Below, one piece after another: positions 25,567-34,783 of a DNA stretch of 64,000 nt. The translations under genes and the position numbers were made by a program. Position 1 is the first letter of the stretch. Each line of letters starts with the position of its first letter. The notes under the pieces were generated by a model. It was not told where the DNA came from. It ran no database searches and was given only the letters and a program-made list of their open reading frames with translations. This DNA comes from Streptomyces sp. SLBN-31 (GTDB lineage: Bacteria > Actinomycetota > Actinomycetes > Streptomycetales > Streptomycetaceae). The stretch covers positions 682,001 to 746,000 of the forward strand of contig NZ_VFNC01000001.1 in NCBI RefSeq assembly GCF_006715395.1, in the 5' to 3' direction.

Positions 25567-26358
25567 ATGACGTCCGGGGCGACGAACGCGATGGACGGGA
25601 CGGACACCGGCGGGCGTGCCTGGGCGCTGGGGTACCAGCAGTCGTGGGACCGCCAGCAGGAGTGGTACATGCCGGACCGCGAGGAGCGGTTCCGCGTCAT
25701 GCTCGACATGGTCGAAGCCTTCGTCGGCACCGAGCCGCGCGTCCTCGACCTCGCCTGCGGCACCGGCAGCATCACCGCCCGCCTGCTCGACCGCTTCCCC
25801 GACGCCACCAGCACCGGAATCGACCTCGACCCCACCCTGCTCACCATCGCGCGCGGCACCTTCGAGGGCGACGAGCCGGTGGGCTTCGTCGAGGCCGACC
25901 TCAAGGACCCCGACTGGCCCGCGCTCCTGCCGTACGACACCTACGACGCGGTCCTCACCGCCACCGCCCTGCACTGGCTGCGCACCGACGCCCTCGACGA
26001 CCTCTACGGCCGGCTCGCCGGACTGGTCCGGCACGGCGGCGTGTTCATGAACGCCGACCACATGCCCGACGACACCACACCCCGCATCAACGCGGCCGAA
26101 CGCATCCAGCGCCACGCCCGCATGGGCCGCGCCCAGACCGACGGCGCCCTCGACTGGGCCGAGTGGTGGACCCGGGCCGCCAAGGACCCGGTCCTGGTCA
26201 CCCCGACAGCCCGCCGCTTCGAGATCTACGGCGCCCACGCCGACGGCGACATGCCGCCCGCGTCCTGGCACGCCCGCACCCTCCTCACCCACGGCTTCGA
26301 CGAGGCCCGGGCGGTGTGGTGCTCACCTTCGGACACGTTGCTGCTGGCGCTGAAGTAG
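25567..26358 (+). CDS. Class I SAM-dependent methyltransferase
   Basis: The 263-residue protein has motif I VLDLACGTGSITA and the acidic end of strand 2 (GIDLDPTLL). Also present are VEADLKDP and the later motif ALHWL, as in trans-aconitate-type or small-molecule methyltransferases. The substrate is unknown. ATG 25567 has GGAGGGGCAGCG upstream; an earlier in-frame ATG has no such site. Confidence 0.85.
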   Translation: MTSGATNAMDGTDTGGRAWALGYQQSWDRQQEWYMPDREERFRVMLDMVEAFVGTEPRVLDLACGTGSITARLLDRFPDATSTGIDLDPTLLTIARGTFEGDEPVGFVEADLKDPDWPALLPYDTYDAVLTATALHWLRTDALDDLYGRLAGLVRHGGVFMNADHMPDDTTPRINAAERIQRHARMGRAQTDGALDWAEWWTRAAKDPVLVTPTARRFEIYGAHADGDMPPASWHARTLLTHGFDEARAVWCSPSDTLLLALK

Positions 26359-26392
26359 CCCCAGGTGCCTCGCGGTTCGCCAGTGGCCCGTG

Positions 26393-28030
26393 TCATCGGC
26401 GGAGGAGCCCGGACAGCAGTGCATCCACCTCCCCGACACGCATCCTGCGGGCGAGGACGAGGAAGACACCGAACAGCACCGGTCCGCCGGCGATCAGCGC
26501 CGTCAGTGAGCCGGTGGCGCCGTTCCCCATCACCCAGGTGATCCCTGCCGCCACGGCACCGCCGGCGCAGGCCGCCGGGACGGAGGCGCCGACGAGCCGT
26601 GCGTATGTCTTCGCCACCCGCGCGTCGTCCAGCTCTCCGCCGAGCCGGGTGCGCAGCCGACGCCAGGCGATGACCGTGCCGACGGCACAGGCGAGACCGT
26701 ACGCGGCGGCCATGCCCGCCACAGCCCAGCGTGCGGGCAGGATCAGGAAGGCGAGCAGCGCCCCGGTGCTGTTGGCCACGGCCACGACGACCGTGTTGAA
26801 GAACGGGGTTCTGGTGTCGTCGTAGGCGTAGAAGCCACGCAGGACCACGTACTGCGCCGAGTAGGGGATCAGTCCCAGGCCGAAAGCCATGAGGACGATT
26901 CCGATGCCCCGCGCCTGGGCTTCACCCGTTCCCGCGTACAGCAGCGTGGCCATCGGCATGCCGAGCGCGAGAAACGCGAAGGCACAGGGGACCACCGCCA
27001 CGGCCGAGGTCCGTAGGCCGTAGGAGACGTCCTCGCGGACGGCCGCGGTGTTCCCCTCCTGCGCGGAGCGGGCGAGCCGAGGCAGTACGGCGGTCATCAC
27101 CGAGACCGTAATGACCGCCTGAGGCATCTGCCACAACAGCATCGCGTAGTTGTACGCGGTGATGCCGGTCGCCGAGTGGCCCTGCCTCTCGGCGATCGAG
27201 CCCGCCCATGTGGCGAGCTGGGTGACGGCGATGAGACCGAGCTGGTTGGCGAGGACGAAGAAGAACGTCCACTTCGCCAACCGCATGGCCCTACCGATGC
27301 CGTGGCCCTTCCAGTCGAAGCGGGGACGGATCGTGAGGCCCGCGGCGCGCACGTACGGGATCATCGCCAGGGCCTGAACGGTGAGGCCGAGCAGGGTGCC
27401 CACGCCGAGCAGCCGCACTCCACCCGGAGTGATGTCGGAAGGAGTCACGCCCGACGCCGTGTACCTGCCGAATACGTGGATGAAGGCGCCGAAGGTCGCG
27501 ATGGTGACGATGTTGTTGAGGACTGGAGTCCACATCATCGCACCGAAGCGGCCCCGTGCGTTGAGGATCTGGCCGAGCACCACATGGACCCCCATGAAGA
27601 ACATGGTGGGCAGGCAGTAGCGGGCGAAGGCCACGGCGACGTGCAGCTGTCGGGGGTCGGACGCGATCTGGGGTGACATCATCCGGACGAGCGCGGGAGC
27701 CGCGAGGACGCACACCGTGCTCACGCCCGCGAGCAGAACCACGACCAGGGTGATCAACCGGTTCGCGTAGGCGTCTCCGCCGTCCTCGTCGTTCTTCATG
27801 GACCGTACGAGTTGAGGAACGAAGACCGCGTTCAATGCGCCTCCGCCGACCAGAACGTAGACCATCGTCGGCAGGACATTGGCCACCTGATAAGTGTCGT
27901 TCAGGGAACCGGCCCCGATCGCCGCGCCCGTCACAATCGTTCTCAAGAAACCGGTGACACGGGACACAATGGTGCCGGCCGCCATGACCGCGCCGGATTT
28001 GAGCAGGCCCTCTGTGCGGCCCTGAAGCAT
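26393..28030 (-). CDS. MurJ/MviN-like lipid flippase, accessory copy
   Basis: This 545-residue MOP-superfamily protein has about 14 membrane segments. The N-terminal GTIVSRVTGFLRTIVTGAAIG matches the MurJ start, including the conserved Arg residues of helix 1. MurJ moves lipid II across the membrane. Streptomycetes normally carry the essential murJ elsewhere and beside different genes, so this looks like a second, possibly specialised copy. Codon use is less GC-biased than in its neighbours (many cgt, gga and tcc choices). It is divergent from a small secreted-protein gene. GGGAG precedes the ATG. Confidence 0.85.
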   Translation of the reverse strand: MLQGRTEGLLKSGAVMAAGTIVSRVTGFLRTIVTGAAIGAGSLNDTYQVANVLPTMVYVLVGGGALNAVFVPQLVRSMKNDEDGGDAYANRLITLVVVLLAGVSTVCVLAAPALVRMMSPQIASDPRQLHVAVAFARYCLPTMFFMGVHVVLGQILNARGRFGAMMWTPVLNNIVTIATFGAFIHVFGRYTASGVTPSDITPGGVRLLGVGTLLGLTVQALAMIPYVRAAGLTIRPRFDWKGHGIGRAMRLAKWTFFFVLANQLGLIAVTQLATWAGSIAERQGHSATGITAYNYAMLLWQMPQAVITVSVMTAVLPRLARSAQEGNTAAVREDVSYGLRTSAVAVVPCAFAFLALGMPMATLLYAGTGEAQARGIGIVLMAFGLGLIPYSAQYVVLRGFYAYDDTRTPFFNTVVVAVANSTGALLAFLILPARWAVAGMAAAYGLACAVGTVIAWRRLRTRLGGELDDARVAKTYARLVGASVPAACAGGAVAAGITWVMGNGATGSLTALIAGGPVLFGVFLVLARRMRVGEVDALLSGLLRR

Positions 28031-28377
28031 AGCGAATAACTCCCGGACGTTTCGTGCGGAGGTAGCGGTGAAAGGCTTCGCCTCTGTTTCTGCGAGACGC
28101 TCGACCTCTAGGAAGATGCAGGTGAGATGGGGTTGGTTGCCTGCCAGGGCGGCCTTTTTCCGTGATGTTTAATGCCTCTAAGCATTGGATTGTCCGGATT
28201 TGACGCACCAAGATCGATCGAGTCGTGGCGAAGAAATATTTCCCTTGCCTTCGGCGGGATCACGTTCATAAGATCCCCGTCGGCGGCCCCGCCTCCGGGT
28301 CCGTGAAGAACAGTTGCCCATTCGCTTACTCGGTCCGACCAGCCGGGTTATTGGGTCATTACTCGAGGGGAATAGTT
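28031..28377. other. 347-base AT-richer divergent promoter region
   Basis: It separates the MurJ-like gene and the secreted-protein gene and has the lowest visible GC in the window (runs such as GATGTTTAATGCC and GAAGAAATATTTCCC). No gene is visible apart from an in-frame upstream extension of the secreted-protein frame that lacks a ribosome site. The composition suggests acquired DNA. Confidence 0.5.
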
Positions 28378-28719
28378 TTGAGGAAGAAAATTATGGGCGC
28401 CCTGGCGCCTGTTGTTCTCGCGGCCGGCGCCGTCATTCCGCTGTCGGCCACTCCGGCCGCCGCTGATCCGCCGTGTGCCGAGGACGTCTATCCGAAGAAG
28501 ACGGGGGAGTTCACCTTCGAGGTCACCGTCACACTCAACCGGTGCGACCGACCGACGCGAGCCATGATCAAGTGCGCCGTCCCCTTCGGCGGGGGAGTCT
28601 CCAAGGGCAACACCGTCACCAGGGGCACGAGCAAGACACTCTGCTCGCGCAACACGGTGCCCGGTGACACCGGCTGGGAGGTCTACTACGGCGGTGCGTG
28701 GCACCCGCGCTGGATGTAG
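28378..28719 (+). CDS. Small secreted four-cysteine protein
   Basis: This 113-residue protein starts at TTG 28378 after GAGGGG with 7-base spacing. The signal peptide runs from LRKKIMGALAPVV to TPAAA, predicting cleavage before DPPC. The mature ~85 residues have four cysteines (PPCAED, NRC, IKC, TLC) that could form two disulfides. They also have aromatic-rich EVYYGGAWHPRW at the end. I do not recognise the family. It pairs with a MurJ-like flippase in an atypical-composition patch. Confidence 0.75.
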   Translation: MRKKIMGALAPVVLAAGAVIPLSATPAAADPPCAEDVYPKKTGEFTFEVTVTLNRCDRPTRAMIKCAVPFGGGVSKGNTVTRGTSKTLCSRNTVPGDTGWEVYYGGAWHPRWM

Positions 28720-28733
28720 CCCGGCATGACGAT

Positions 28734-28772
28734 GGGGGGTGTTCCCGGTCGCCGCGACCGGGAACACCCCCC
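28734..28772. terminator. Bidirectional terminator
   Basis: The 18-base arms 28734-28751 and 28755-28772 (core GTGTTCCCGGTCG) pair perfectly around a 3-base loop. It lies between convergent genes ending at 28719 and 28784. Confidence 0.9.
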
Positions 28773-28783
28773 ATTGCGTACGG

Positions 28784-29584
28784 CTAGAGCACCTTGGACA
28801 GGAACGACTTGGTGCGCTCGTGCTGAGGGTTCGCCAGAACCTCGCGAGGGTGGCCCGATTCGACCACCACACCGTCGTCCATGAAGACCAGGCTGTCGCC
28901 GACCTCGCGGGCGAAGCCCATCTCGTGCGTGACCACGATCATCGTCATACCCGACTCCGCCAGGTCCCGCATGACGTCCAGGACCTCGCCCACCAGTTCC
29001 GGGTCGAGGGCCGACGTCGGCTCGTCGAAGAGCATCAGCTTCGGCTCCATCGCCAGCGCGCGGGCGATGGCGACGCGCTGCTGCTGGCCACCGGAGAGCT
29101 GGGCGGGGTAGTGGCTCTTGCGGTCGCCGAGGCCGACCCGGTCCAGCAGCCGCTCGGCGCGTTCCCGGGCGGCGGACTTGGACTCGCGCTTGACCTGCAC
29201 GGGCGCTTCCATGACGTTTTCCACGGCTGTCATGTGCGGAAAGAGGTTGAAGCGCTGGAACACCATGCCGATGTCCCGCCGCTGCGCCGCGACTTCCTTC
29301 TCCTTCAGCTCGTAGAGCTTGTCGCCCTTCTGCCGGTAGCCGACCAGGTCGCCGTCGACGTACAGCCGGCCCGCGCTGATCTTCTCCAGGTGGTTGATGC
29401 AGCGCAGGAAGGTGGACTTGCCGGAGCCGGACGGGCCGATCAGGCAAGACACCTCGCGCGGGTTCACCTCCAGGTCGATGCCCTTGAGGATGTGCGCGAG
29501 CCCGAAGGACTTGTGCACGCCCTCGGCCTTGACCATGGGACGACCGCTCGACGACACGGCCATGTCCTTGACGAGATCGGTCAC
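28784..29584 (-). CDS. Polar amino acid ABC transporter ATPase (GlnQ-type)
   Basis: The 266-residue ATPase has Walker [10 protein letters not shown], the Q-loop, signature LSGGQQQR, and Walker [13 protein letters not shown], plus the switch His in VVTHEMGFA. It matches the PAAT-family GlnQ/GluA type. GTG 29584 overlaps the permease stop (GTGA). It is the last gene of a binding protein-permease-ATPase operon. Confidence 0.92.
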   Translation of the reverse strand: MTDLVKDMAVSSSGRPMVKAEGVHKSFGLAHILKGIDLEVNPREVSCLIGPSGSGKSTFLRCINHLEKISAGRLYVDGDLVGYRQKGDKLYELKEKEVAAQRRDIGMVFQRFNLFPHMTAVENVMEAPVQVKRESKSAARERAERLLDRVGLGDRKSHYPAQLSGGQQQRVAIARALAMEPKLMLFDEPTSALDPELVGEVLDVMRDLAESGMTMIVVTHEMGFAREVGDSLVFMDDGVVVESGHPREVLANPQHERTKSFLSKVL

Positions 29585-30510
29585 CGGGCCACCTCCGGTC
29601 GACGGAACGAGCCGAACATGCGCAGATACCGGCGAAGCCGCTGCAGAGGAGTCGGCGGGAGGTTGCGCGACGAGCCGCGGGCGTAGCGGCGCTCCAGGTA
29701 GTACTGGCCCACGCTGAAGACACTGGTGAGGATGAGGTACCAGATGGACGCCACGAAGTACATCTCGACGACCGCGAGCGAGGTGCTGGAGATGTCCTGT
29801 GCCCTCTTGATGAGTTCGTTGAACTGCACCGCGTAGGCGAGCGACGACGTCTTCAGCATGTTGATGAACTCGTTGCCCGTCGGCGGAACGATCACGCGCA
29901 TCGCCTGCGGCAGGACGATACGGCGCAGCGTCCGGGACTGTGTCATGCCCAGCGCGTGCGACGCCTCGGTCTGCCCCAGGTCCACCGACTGGATGCCGGC
30001 GCGCACGATCTCGGCCATGTACGCGGCCTCGTTGAGGCCCAGGCCGAGCAGTGCCGCCAGGAACGGCGTCATCACCTGGTTCATCTCGTTCTTGTAGAAC
30101 CCCAGATTGAGGATGGGGAACACGAGCGAGATGTTGTACCAGAGCAGGAGCTGCACCAGGACCGGGGTGCCGCGGAAGAACCAGACGTAGAACCAGGACA
30201 CGGTGCTGGTGACCGGGTTCGACGACATCCGCATGACGGCGAGGATCACGCCCAGGACGAGACCGAGGAACATGGCGAGCACGGAGATGTACAGCGTGTG
30301 CCAGGCGCCGGAGAGGATCGTTCCGTCGGTGAGGTAGTCCGGGATGATCTGGTAGTTGATCTTTGCGTTCGAGAAGGCGATCCCGATCAGAACCAGGACG
30401 GCTATCACGATCGCGGCGGCGACGTAGCGGCCGTAGTGGCGCACCGGGATCGCCTTGATCTGCTCCGGCGGCACCATCGGCGCCGGAGCCTTGTCGAGAG
30501 TGTCAGTCAC
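29581..30510 (-). CDS. Polar amino acid ABC transporter permease
   Basis: This 309-residue permease has a cytoplasmic N terminus, helix [18 protein letters not shown], then the HisM-type core. The core includes [18 protein letters not shown] and the EAA-like loop ([22 protein letters not shown]). Such permeases work as homodimers or pairs; only one permease is encoded here. GTG start at 30510 with AAAGG upstream; it follows the binding-protein gene by 32 bases. Confidence 0.9.
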   Translation of the reverse strand: MTDTLDKAPAPMVPPEQIKAIPVRHYGRYVAAAIVIAVLVLIGIAFSNAKINYQIIPDYLTDGTILSGAWHTLYISVLAMFLGLVLGVILAVMRMSSNPVTSTVSWFYVWFFRGTPVLVQLLLWYNISLVFPILNLGFYKNEMNQVMTPFLAALLGLGLNEAAYMAEIVRAGIQSVDLGQTEASHALGMTQSRTLRRIVLPQAMRVIVPPTGNEFINMLKTSSLAYAVQFNELIKRAQDISSTSLAVVEMYFVASIWYLILTSVFSVGQYYLERRYARGSSRNLPPTPLQRLRRYLRMFGSFRRPEVAR

Positions 30511-30542
30511 AGTGACTGCCTTTCAGTGTTGCATCAGGCAGG

Positions 30543-31505
30543 TCAGGAGCCGCCGTTGATCTTGGCCTCGGTCACCGCGCCGTCCACGACGTTCCACTTC
30601 TCCATGATCTTCTGGTACTCGCCGTTCTTGATGATCGCGTTCACGGCGGCCTGGAGAGCGTCGCGCAGCTGGGTGCTCTCCTTGCTGACGCCGATGCCGT
30701 AGGGGCCGGCCTCGATCTGGTCGCCGACGACCTCGAAGTCCTTGCCGCCGCCCGAGGTCTTCGCGTTGTAGGCCGCGACCGGGAAGTCGTTCAGGTCGGC
30801 GACGGACGCGCCCTGCTTCAGGCGGAGCAGCGCCTCGGGGTCGGTGTCGAAGGTCTGCAGGTTGATGGCCTTCTTGCCGTCCTTGGTGCACTTCTTGCTC
30901 TGCGCCTTGGCGATGCCCTCGGAGGTCGTGCCCTGCTGCAGCGCCACGACCTTGCCGCACAGGTCGTCCAGGGTCTTGATGCCCTTGGGGTTGCCCTTCT
31001 GGACCAGGATCGAGGTGCCGGCGGTGAAGTAGTCGACGAAGTCGATACCGTTGCCGATCTTCTTGCCGGTGTCCGAGTCGATGCCGTTCTGGCGGTCCTT
31101 CGTGTCGTTCATCGCCGACATGATCACGTTGAACCGCTTGGCCTGCAGGCCCACGATGAGCTGAGCGAACTTGCCGTTCTGGAAGTCGAAGCGGACACCC
31201 AGCTGCTTGCCGAGGGCGTCCGCGATGTCCGGGTCGATGCCGACGGCCTTGCCGTTCTCCATGTACTCGACCGGCGGGTAGGCGATGTCGGAGCCCACCT
31301 TGATGACGCCCGCCTTGCGGATGTCGGCGGGGAGCTTGCTCGCGAGCGGCGCGGACGACGAGGACGCCGACTCCGAGCTGCTGCTGCCCTTGTCGGTCTG
31401 GTCACCGCAGCCGGTGAGGATCAGGGTGCCTGCGACCGCGATCGCACCGACCGCGGCCAGACGGTGGTGCGCGGCGGTCGCACGACGGGTGGAGCTTGCG
31501 GTCAT
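30543..31505 (-). CDS. Amino acid-binding lipoprotein of ABC transporter
   Basis: This 320-residue SBP3-family protein has a lipoprotein signal (AAVGAIAVAGTLILTGCGDQ, with lipobox LTGC). A Ser-rich linker follows, then the ligand domain (IKVGSDIAYPPVEYMENGKAVGIDPDIADALGKQLG). Residues such as the SDIAYPP and GIDPDIA turns fit polar amino acid binding. The specific ligand (glutamate, glutamine or other) is not deducible. GGAGG precedes ATG 31505; an upstream in-frame ATG lacks one. Confidence 0.9.
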   Translation of the reverse strand: MTASSTRRATAAHHRLAAVGAIAVAGTLILTGCGDQTDKGSSSSESASSSSAPLASKLPADIRKAGVIKVGSDIAYPPVEYMENGKAVGIDPDIADALGKQLGVRFDFQNGKFAQLIVGLQAKRFNVIMSAMNDTKDRQNGIDSDTGKKIGNGIDFVDYFTAGTSILVQKGNPKGIKTLDDLCGKVVALQQGTTSEGIAKAQSKKCTKDGKKAINLQTFDTDPEALLRLKQGASVADLNDFPVAAYNAKTSGGGKDFEVVGDQIEAGPYGIGVSKESTQLRDALQAAVNAIIKNGEYQKIMEKWNVVDGAVTEAKINGGS

Positions 31506-32077
31506 TTTGGGTTCCTCCGGCTGATGGGTGGAGTTGCCGATGGGTCGACGAGAACACACACCATCGGGTGTCGCGACCTCGTGGGGTTTACGGCATCTTG
31601 CCATTCGGACGGAGCCGTTCAGGGGGCTGGAGATGTCAAAATCGGATAACGGGTGACCCCCGAACCCGGCCAGGTCCGGACAAGATGACGGGACCATCTC
31701 CGGAAATCCGTCATTCCGGCCGGAAGATCTCCGGTGGATCTCAGGATGCGGACCCGCGCGACGAGGTGTTGATCACTGTTCGACCGGTCGTCGAGCGCCG
31801 GTCGATGGCCTGTTCCCTACATTTGGGGACGATTCTCGTCACCTAGATGTGACCTTCCGGCGCTGTGGTGTGACCTTGCACTTAATGGACTCGTCCTCGG
31901 CGGGTCCGTCCGGTAAGAAGGTTCTTTACACCCCTCATCCGGGGCTCGTGGCGCGTGTGCGGCGCGCCCGTCGCGTATGACCCGTACGCATCAACAGATC
32001 GGGGCATGCGCGGTCCCGCCCACTTCTCACCAGGAGTGGCCACCCTCAACCATTGAAGACTTAAGGGGTAAAACAAA
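31506..32077. other. 572-base divergent region before malic enzyme
   Basis: It holds the promoters of the ABC operon (minus) and malic enzyme (plus). TGTGACCTT occurs twice (around 31849 and 31869). Repeated CTCCGG motifs lie at 31690-31740. No convincing gene is present. Confidence 0.5.
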
Positions 32078-33301
32078 GTGGCAGCGGAGATCGTCAATCC
32101 TCGCAGCGACAGCAATACGGACCAGGACGGAGGGGCGGAGCCCCTCGATTCCTTCGATCCGGCGTTCGCGCTGCACCGCGGCGGCAAGATGGCCGTGCAG
32201 GCCACCGTGCCCGTCCGTGACAAGGACGACCTGTCCCTCGCATACACACCCGGCGTGGCGCGCGTGTGCACCGCGATCGCCGAACAGCCGGAGCTGGTCC
32301 ACGACTACACGTGGAAGTCGTCCGTGGTGGCCGTCGTCACCGACGGCACGGCCGTGCTCGGGCTCGGGGACATCGGCCCCGAGGCCTCCCTCCCGGTCAT
32401 GGAGGGCAAGGCCATCCTGTTCAAGCAGTTCGGCGGCGTGGACGCCGTGCCGATCGCTCTGAACTGCACCGACGTGGACGAGATCGTCGAGACCGTGGTC
32501 CGGCTCGCGCCCTCCTTCGGTGGCGTCAACCTGGAGGACATCTCGGCACCCCGGTGCTTCGAGATCGAGCGCAAGCTCCAGGAGCGGGTCGACATCCCGG
32601 TCTTCCACGACGACCAGCACGGCACCGCGGTCGTGACGCTGGCGGCCCTCAGGAACGCCGCGCGGCTGACCGGCAAGGGCCTCGGCGATCTGCGGGCCGT
32701 CATCTCCGGCGCCGGCGCGGCCGGTGTCGCCATCGCCAGGATGCTGGTCGAGGCCGGCATCGGTGACGTCGCCGTGGCCGACCGCAAGGGCGTCGTGTCC
32801 GCCGACCGCGAGGACCTCACGCCGGTCAAGCGGGAGCTCGCGGGCTTCACCAACAAGGCCGGCATCACCGGTTCGCTGGAGGATGCCCTGGCGGGCGCGG
32901 ACGTCTTCATCGGCGTCTCCGGCGGTACGGTCGCCGAGGAGGCCGTCGCCTCGATGGCCGAGGGCGCGTTCGTGTTCGCCATGGCCAACCCGAACCCGGA
33001 GATCCACCCCGACGTCGCGCACAAGTACGCCGCCGTCGTGGCCACCGGGCGGTCCGACTTCCCGAACCAGATCAACAACGTGCTGGCGTTCCCGGGCATC
33101 TTCGCGGGCGCGCTGCAGGTGCGGGCCTCCCGGATCACCGAGGGCATGAAGATCGCCGCCGCCGAGGCGCTGGCGGGCGTGGTCGGGGACGACCTCGCCG
33201 CGGACTACGTCATCCCGTCGCCGTTCGACGAGCGCGTCGCCCCGGCCGTCACGGCCGCGGTCGCGGCCGCGGCTCGCGCGGAGGGTGTCGCGCGGCGCTG
33301 A
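32078..33301 (+). CDS. NAD(P)-dependent malic enzyme
   Basis: This 407-residue enzyme decarboxylates malate to pyruvate, feeding acetyl-CoA and, in NADP forms, reducing power for antibiotic or lipid synthesis. Conserved parts are [35 protein letters not shown] (metal site) and the nucleotide fold [20 protein letters not shown] is also present. It is the short bacterial form. GTG 32078 follows AAGGGGTAAA. A clear terminator follows. Confidence 0.93.
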   Translation: MAAEIVNPRSDSNTDQDGGAEPLDSFDPAFALHRGGKMAVQATVPVRDKDDLSLAYTPGVARVCTAIAEQPELVHDYTWKSSVVAVVTDGTAVLGLGDIGPEASLPVMEGKAILFKQFGGVDAVPIALNCTDVDEIVETVVRLAPSFGGVNLEDISAPRCFEIERKLQERVDIPVFHDDQHGTAVVTLAALRNAARLTGKGLGDLRAVISGAGAAGVAIARMLVEAGIGDVAVADRKGVVSADREDLTPVKRELAGFTNKAGITGSLEDALAGADVFIGVSGGTVAEEAVASMAEGAFVFAMANPNPEIHPDVAHKYAAVVATGRSDFPNQINNVLAFPGIFAGALQVRASRITEGMKIAAAEALAGVVGDDLAADYVIPSPFDERVAPAVTAAVAAAARAEGVARR

Positions 33302-33331
33302 CGTCCGTGCCACCGGCCGTCGCATCGGCCG

Positions 33332-33361
33332 AATGACCCCGTCCGGCAGGGCGGGGTCATT
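33332..33361 (+). terminator. Rho-independent terminator of malic enzyme gene
   Basis: AATGACCCCG (33332-33341) pairs with CGGGGTCATT (33352-33361) around a 10-base loop. A T-rich TCTTTA follows. Confidence 0.88.
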
Positions 33362-33497
33362 TCTTTACCCGGCTTTACCCGGCCGCTCGCCCGTGCGGGT
33401 GAAGGTGCCCGGGGTGCCCGCCCGGTGGGTGCAAGAGGGCATGTGTCACAGGGCCGCACGGTTCCGTCGGTTCGGGTCGCCGCCTATCGTCAAGGTC

Positions 33498-34463
33498 ATG
33501 TTCGCCGTCTATGCCGCCCGAATCGACCGCGACCAGCCGCTGAGCGGCCTCGAACTCGGGGACCGCCCCGCCCCCGAGGCCCGGCCCGGCTGGAGCACCG
33601 TCAACGTCAGGGCCGCCTCCCTCAACCACCACGACCTCTGGTCGCTCCGGGGCGTGGGTCTGCCCGAGGAGCGACTGCCGATGATCCTCGGCTGTGACGC
33701 CGCCGGCGTCGACGAGGACGGCAACGAGGTCGTACTGCACTCGGTGATCGGTCAGAGCGGACACGGGGTCGGCCCCAGGGAGCCCCGTTCCATCCTCACC
33801 GAGCGTTACCAGGGGACCTTCGCCGAGCAGGTCGCCGTGCCGACCTGGAACGTGCTGCCCAAGCCCAAGGAGCTCTCCTTCGCGGAGGCCGCCTGTCTGC
33901 CGACCGCCTGGCTCACGGCGTACCGGATGCTCTTCACCAACGCGGGTGTCCGGCCCGGGGACTCCGTGCTGGTGCAGGGCGCCGGCGGTGGTGTCGCCAC
34001 GGCCGCGATCGTGCTCGGCAAGGCCGCGGGGCTGCGGGTCTTCGCCACCAGCCGGGACGAGGCCAAGCGGAAGCGGGCCCTGGAGCTGGGGGCCGTGGAG
34101 GCGGTGGAGTCGGGGGCCCGGCTGCCGCAGCGGGTCGACGCCGTCATCGAGACCGTCGGCGCCGCCACCTGGTCGCACTCCATCAAGTCCCTGCGCCCCG
34201 GCGGCACGCTCGTCATCTCCGGTGCCACCAGCGGTGACCGTCCCTCGCACGCCGAACTCACCCGCGTCTTCTTCCTCGAACTCAAGGTCGTCGGCTCCAC
34301 CATGGGCACCAAGGACGAACTGGAGGACCTGCTCTCCTTCTGCGCCGCCACCGGCGTCCGTCCCGTCATCGACGAGGTTCTGCCGATGGACCGCGCGCGT
34401 GAGGGCTTCGAGCGGATGGAGTCCGGCGAGCTGTTCGGGAAGGTCGTCCTCACCAACGACTGA
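33498..34463 (+). CDS. Zinc-binding-dehydrogenase/quinone-oxidoreductase-like MDR protein
   Basis: This 321-residue medium-chain dehydrogenase/reductase has SLNHHDLWSLRGVG and LGCDAAGVDEDG. The cofactor-binding segment VQGAGGGVATAAIVLGKAAG is also seen, and the structural zinc cysteines are not evident. The substrate is unknown. TATCGT (33485-33490) lies 7 bases before the ATG with no ribosome site, indicating a leaderless start. Confidence 0.87.
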   Translation: MFAVYAARIDRDQPLSGLELGDRPAPEARPGWSTVNVRAASLNHHDLWSLRGVGLPEERLPMILGCDAAGVDEDGNEVVLHSVIGQSGHGVGPREPRSILTERYQGTFAEQVAVPTWNVLPKPKELSFAEAACLPTAWLTAYRMLFTNAGVRPGDSVLVQGAGGGVATAAIVLGKAAGLRVFATSRDEAKRKRALELGAVEAVESGARLPQRVDAVIETVGAATWSHSIKSLRPGGTLVISGATSGDRPSHAELTRVFFLELKVVGSTMGTKDELEDLLSFCAATGVRPVIDEVLPMDRAREGFERMESGELFGKVVLTND

Positions 34464-34527
34464 CGCCTCTGCCGTACTTCGTCCGTGCCTGCGGCCGACC
34501 CGTTCTCCGGGTCGGCCGTCCGCGTTT

Positions 34528-34543
34528 GTCAACCATGGTTGAC
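34528..34543. promoter_or_regulatory. Operator 1 of the HTH/ClpN operon
   Basis: GTCAACCATGGTTGAC is a perfect 16-base palindrome. Its right end overlaps the -35-like TTGACG (34539-34544). Confidence 0.85.
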
Positions 34544-34567
34544 GCGGGCGGATTGTCAACGTAGGTT
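34539..34567 (+). promoter_or_regulatory. Promoter of the HTH/ClpN operon
   Basis: TTGACG (34539-34544), 17 bases, then TAGGTT (34562-34567); the ATG at 34574 follows 6 bases later, predicting a leaderless mRNA. Confidence 0.72.
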
Positions 34568-34570
34568 GAC
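34555..34570. promoter_or_regulatory. Operator 2 of the HTH/ClpN operon
   Basis: GTCAAC-GTAG-GTTGAC repeats the arms of operator 1 exactly, 27 bp away centre to centre. It covers the -10 box and ends 3 bases before the start codon. Confidence 0.85.
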
Positions 34571-34573
34571 GTC

Positions 34574-34783
34574 ATGACCGAAGCAACGGATCTCGCCGAG
34601 CGGGCCGGTGACCGTGATCCACGGGTCGGACTGCGCGCCGTCGCCGCACTTCGCCGTCTGCTGGAGCAGTTGGAGGCGGTGCAGGTGCGCAGTGCGCGCA
34701 ATCAGGGCTGGTCGTGGCAGGAGATCGCCGCGGAACTCGGCGTCAGCAGGCAGGCCGTGCACAAGAAGTACGGGAGGCATTGA
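34574..34783 (+). CDS. Small helix-turn-helix protein, probable autorepressor
   Basis: This 69-residue protein has a charged helical N terminus and a C-terminal HTH (WSWQEIAAELGVSRQAVHKKYG). It ends right after the recognition helix. Two identical palindromes overlap its own promoter, so self-repression is likely, though not shown. It is coupled to the ClpN gene: its TGA overlaps the next ATG (TGATG). Confidence 0.85.
   Translation: MTEATDLAERAGDRDPRVGLRAVAALRRLLEQLEAVQVRSARNQGWSWQEIAAELGVSRQAVHKKYGRH

Noticed and set aside
28225..28377. Longer start for the secreted protein
   Set aside because: Only the TTG at 28378 has a ribosome site and places the signal peptide at the N terminus.
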